Source of the DNA: M3007 sp044347755
GTDB taxonomy: Bacteria > Bacteroidota > Bacteroidia > Chitinophagales > Saprospiraceae
Assembly (NCBI GenBank): GCA_044347755.1
Contig: JBIKUE010000182.1
Span: forward strand, 1 to 7,348
Reading direction: 5' to 3'
Length of the DNA stretch: 7,348 nt
Below are positions 6,061-7,348 of this stretch, piece after piece. The position numbers were made by a program, and so were the translations under genes. The notes under the pieces were generated by a model. The model did no database searches. It was given only the letters and a program-made list of their open reading frames with translations, and was not told the DNA's origin. How positions within the stretch are numbered: the first letter of the stretch is position 1; every line of letters starts with the position of its first letter.

Positions 6061-6923
6061 GTTTTTTTAATTATTTCGTAATCGTTCGTAACAGGATTTT
6101 GGATTTTAATGTATAAATTCAGGCTTTCACGTGCTTTCTGTAAAGGCAACGCTACTCTGCCTAAACCACCTTCATTCGGCAAAGCCTGATTGTTAATGAA
6201 GAAATGAAGTGTGGAATCGTATTGGCTGCTGTATAGAATACTAAACATGTCGCCCAAAAAAGGTTCTCCGGCCTTAATGCATGGTTTGTGTAATGAGATG
6301 GCCGGGAAAACCCGGTCTGGTATTGGGGTCTGGCTGTTGATTTTGTTTTCCAGCTTGGTCAGAGCTTGATGAACTAAAGTCAGCAATCGCAACTCCACCC
6401 CCTGTATATACATTACTTTTTGATGTGTACGTGCTGAGGTAAGTAAGACTTCATCTATGGTACATACATCAGAAATTTGTTTGGTAAAAGCAGTATCAGA
6501 AGCCATCAGAAGGGTTAGGCTGTCTCTGAAATGATAAAGTTTTTGTCGGAAGACATCCTGCTCCTCCTTTGCAACCAAAAGGTGCTGGAAATCAAAGGCG
6601 GTGCGATTAAAGTGATTTACTTTTCTGATGGCCATGATATCCTCTATAGACTGCAATGTCTTTTCCATCAGCGCGATAATTTGCCTGGCACTTTCGGCAA
6701 TTTCCTTGGTCTTGAGACCTGGATAATCATACGAATATTTTTGAGTGTAGCTCCTCAGGCCTTCATTCCTTTTTATCATTATCCTCTTGCAATTCACCAT
6801 ATCGTCATACAAAATCAACGCATACTTCAACCATGCCTTTTGCTCATTATGCCTGTAAAGGATAAACCCTGAAAGGGCCAGAATGGCCAGTATATAAAGA
6901 ATAAGAGTGGTTTTAGATATCAT
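6033..6923 (-). CDS. Single-pass membrane protein with GldM-like layout (upstream of pair)
   Basis: This 296-residue protein has the same plan as its downstream neighbour: one membrane helix (about 4-23), a helical periplasmic region (about 28-195) with YSYDYPG (63-69), and a beta-rich end (about 205-291). Segments ISLHKPCIKAGEPF (209-222), YDSTLHFFINNQALP (235-249) and EGGLGRVALP (251-260) resemble the GldM second domain. There a GEPF-like strand, a YDS turn and a variable-NG-P motif are typical as I remember them. FFINNQALPNEGGLG matches LFLNNREFPIKGGVA of the neighbour, and both have a DYP about 45 residues after the membrane helix, so they look like diverged duplicates. Two sampled 60-nt lines here (6421 and 6721) are 35-37% G+C, although 6541 is 48%. 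No SD site is present. The role is unknown; a periplasmic or T9SS-linked structural part is only a guess. Confidence 0.85.
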   Translation of the reverse strand: MISKTTLILYILAILALSGFILYRHNEQKAWLKYALILYDDMVNCKRIMIKRNEGLRSYTQKYSYDYPGLKTKEIAESARQIIALMEKTLQSIEDIMAIRKVNHFNRTAFDFQHLLVAKEEQDVFRQKLYHFRDSLTLLMASDTAFTKQISDVCTIDEVLLTSARTHQKVMYIQGVELRLLTLVHQALTKLENKINSQTPIPDRVFPAISLHKPCIKAGEPFLGDMFSILYSSQYDSTLHFFINNQALPNEGGLGRVALPLQKARESLNLYIKIQNPVTNDYEIIKKTCIQEICKN

Positions 6924-6934
6924 GTACCCTAAAC

Positions 6935-6948
6935 GGCAAATGTTTGCC
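6935..6948. promoter_or_regulatory. Short palindrome before the GldM-like pair
   Basis: GGCAAA and TTTGCC form a perfect 6-bp inverted repeat with a 2-nt centre (TG), 11 nt upstream of the first start codon. The minus strand here contains AACATTTG, one base from the TAnnTTTG box, so a promoter-operator overlap is possible but unproven. Confidence 0.3.
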
Positions 6949-6973
6949 CCCTATTGCAGCTCCCTTATTCATA

Positions 6974-7015
6974 AAAAACATCCCCCTGCCGCCGAAGCCG
7001 CAGGGGGATGTTTTT
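6974..7015 (-). terminator. Strong, potentially bidirectional intrinsic terminator
   Basis: A perfect 16-bp stem (6974-6989 with 7000-7015; centre CATCCCCCTGC/GCAGGGGGATG) has a 10-nt loop. The arms include A/T runs, so both strands end in a T-run. On the minus strand it terminates the transcript of the T9SS-sorted protein gene, whose stop codon is about 100 nt upstream. No plus-strand gene needs it. Confidence 0.9.
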
Positions 7016-7018
7016 ATC

Positions 7019-7120
7019 AGTGTTTTGGTGTTTTAGTGTTTTGGTTGGAGGCAACCTGGGTTCACTTCCTAAGGTATGTCAGGCCGAACGCCAACCAAAA
7101 CACCAAAACACCAAAACACT
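7019..7120. repeat. 30-nt inverted repeat of the GTGTTTTGG family
   Basis: Left arm 7019-7048 (AGTGTTTTGGTGTTTTAG then TGTTTTGG and TTGG) and right arm 7091-7120 are inverted copies matching at 29 of 30 positions. They are separated by a 42-nt spacer. The right arm overlaps the last two bases of the stop codon of the partial gene. In that gene's mRNA it would fold into a long stem just before the terminator hairpin. The right arm read on the minus strand contains four GG tracts, with two 6-nt gaps and one 2-nt gap, that could in principle form a two-layer G-quadruplex. Confidence 0.85.
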
Positions 7121-7348
7121 ACCTCACTACTGTCACATCTCCTTTCATCAGGATCACTACGCCGTCAATGAGTTCCACCTCTGCCCACCAGACGAATACG
7201 CCCGGGTTCATCGGTGAACCTTTGTAGTCGCCACCCCAACCAATGCTCGGATCGTCTGGCAGGAAGTTGCGGTTTACCCACAACTGCGTCCCCCAACGAT
7301 CGTAGATCTGGAGGCTGTTGATCTGACGTACTGAGCCCGGACGCGTGA
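7119..7348 (-). CDS. T9SS-sorted secreted protein, C-terminal end only
   Basis: This is the 3' end of a gene whose body lies right of the window: 75 residues and the stop TAG, with no start in the window. The residues form a gliding-motility-associated C-terminal domain of the kind named for CHU_C proteins (type B sorting signal of the type IX secretion system). Visible family features are SLQIYDRWGTQLW (11-23), a WGG turn (37-39), GVFVWWAEVELIDG (49-62), and the final LMKGDVTVVR (66-75), which lies at the very end as expected. Such proteins cross the outer membrane through T9SS and stay at the surface or are released. The cargo domain cannot be told from here. The gene is followed by a large inverted repeat and a terminator. 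Confidence 0.88.
   Translation of the reverse strand, partial: TRPGSVRQINSLQIYDRWGTQLWVNRNFLPDDPSIGWGGDYKGSPMNPGVFVWWAEVELIDGVVILMKGDVTVVR

Noticed and set aside
5185..6923. Calling either protein GldM itself
   Set aside because: Length is only about 55-60% of GldM, the motor-type transmembrane sequence is missing, and no gldK, gldL or gldN neighbour is present. Only a likeness is claimed.
6907..7227. Two plus-strand frames over 6907-7227
   Set aside because: They run through a terminator stem and GT-rich repeats and lie antisense to the T9SS C-terminal domain.
1..7348. tRNA or rRNA genes
   Set aside because: I saw no cloverleaf with a GTTCGA-type T-loop and CCA end, and no ribosomal RNA signature, on either strand; this was by eye only.

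Overview
The window looks like a chromosomal segment of a Bacteroidota bacterium, most likely of the Saprospiria/Lewinella-Haliscomenobacter type (the lineage is an inference). The clues are a type IX secretion (gliding-motility-associated) C-terminal domain, an OmpA protein with a calcium-binding Asp-rich linker, a DUF3108 protein, starts without Shine-Dalgarno sequences, and -7 promoter boxes of the Bacteroidota form TAnnTTTG. All six convincing genes lie on the minus strand, so transcription runs from high to low coordinates.

Layout in transcription order. The right edge (7348-7119) holds the 3' end of a large secreted protein ending in a T9SS sorting domain. Its 3' untranslated region carries a 30-nt-arm inverted repeat and then a strong intrinsic terminator. 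Next come two overlapping genes (6923-6033 and 6060-5185) for single-pass membrane proteins. I cannot assign them to a named gene, but they resemble each other and the N-terminal half of the T9SS/gliding motor protein GldM. After these are tsaE (tRNA t6A biosynthesis ATPase), a Glu/Leu/Phe/Val-type amino acid dehydrogenase, an abundant-type OmpA outer membrane protein with a clear terminator, and a periplasmic DUF3108 protein at the left edge.

The intergenic DNA is the unusual part. Between ompA and the DUF3108 gene lies an element of about 670 bp (964-1634). It holds eight 38-bp tandem units, a ten-copy 9-bp array, a core with three small hairpins, and a shorter inverted set of the same units, so the whole element is mirror-like. 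Its right edge is also the U-tract of the ompA terminator. A second, unrelated GT-rich repeat family built on GTGTTTTG occurs in two other gaps (4555-4592; 7019-7048 and inverted at 7091-7120). A REP-like palindrome follows tsaE directly.

The genes do not form one pathway. tsaE and the dehydrogenase are housekeeping, and ompA and DUF3108 belong to the envelope. The GldM-like pair next to a T9SS-sorted protein is the most suggestive link, but a terminator separates them. The best candidates for something undescribed are the GldM-like pair and the mirrored repeat element. The dehydrogenase also appears to lack both residues that hold the glutamate side chain in true glutamate dehydrogenases.
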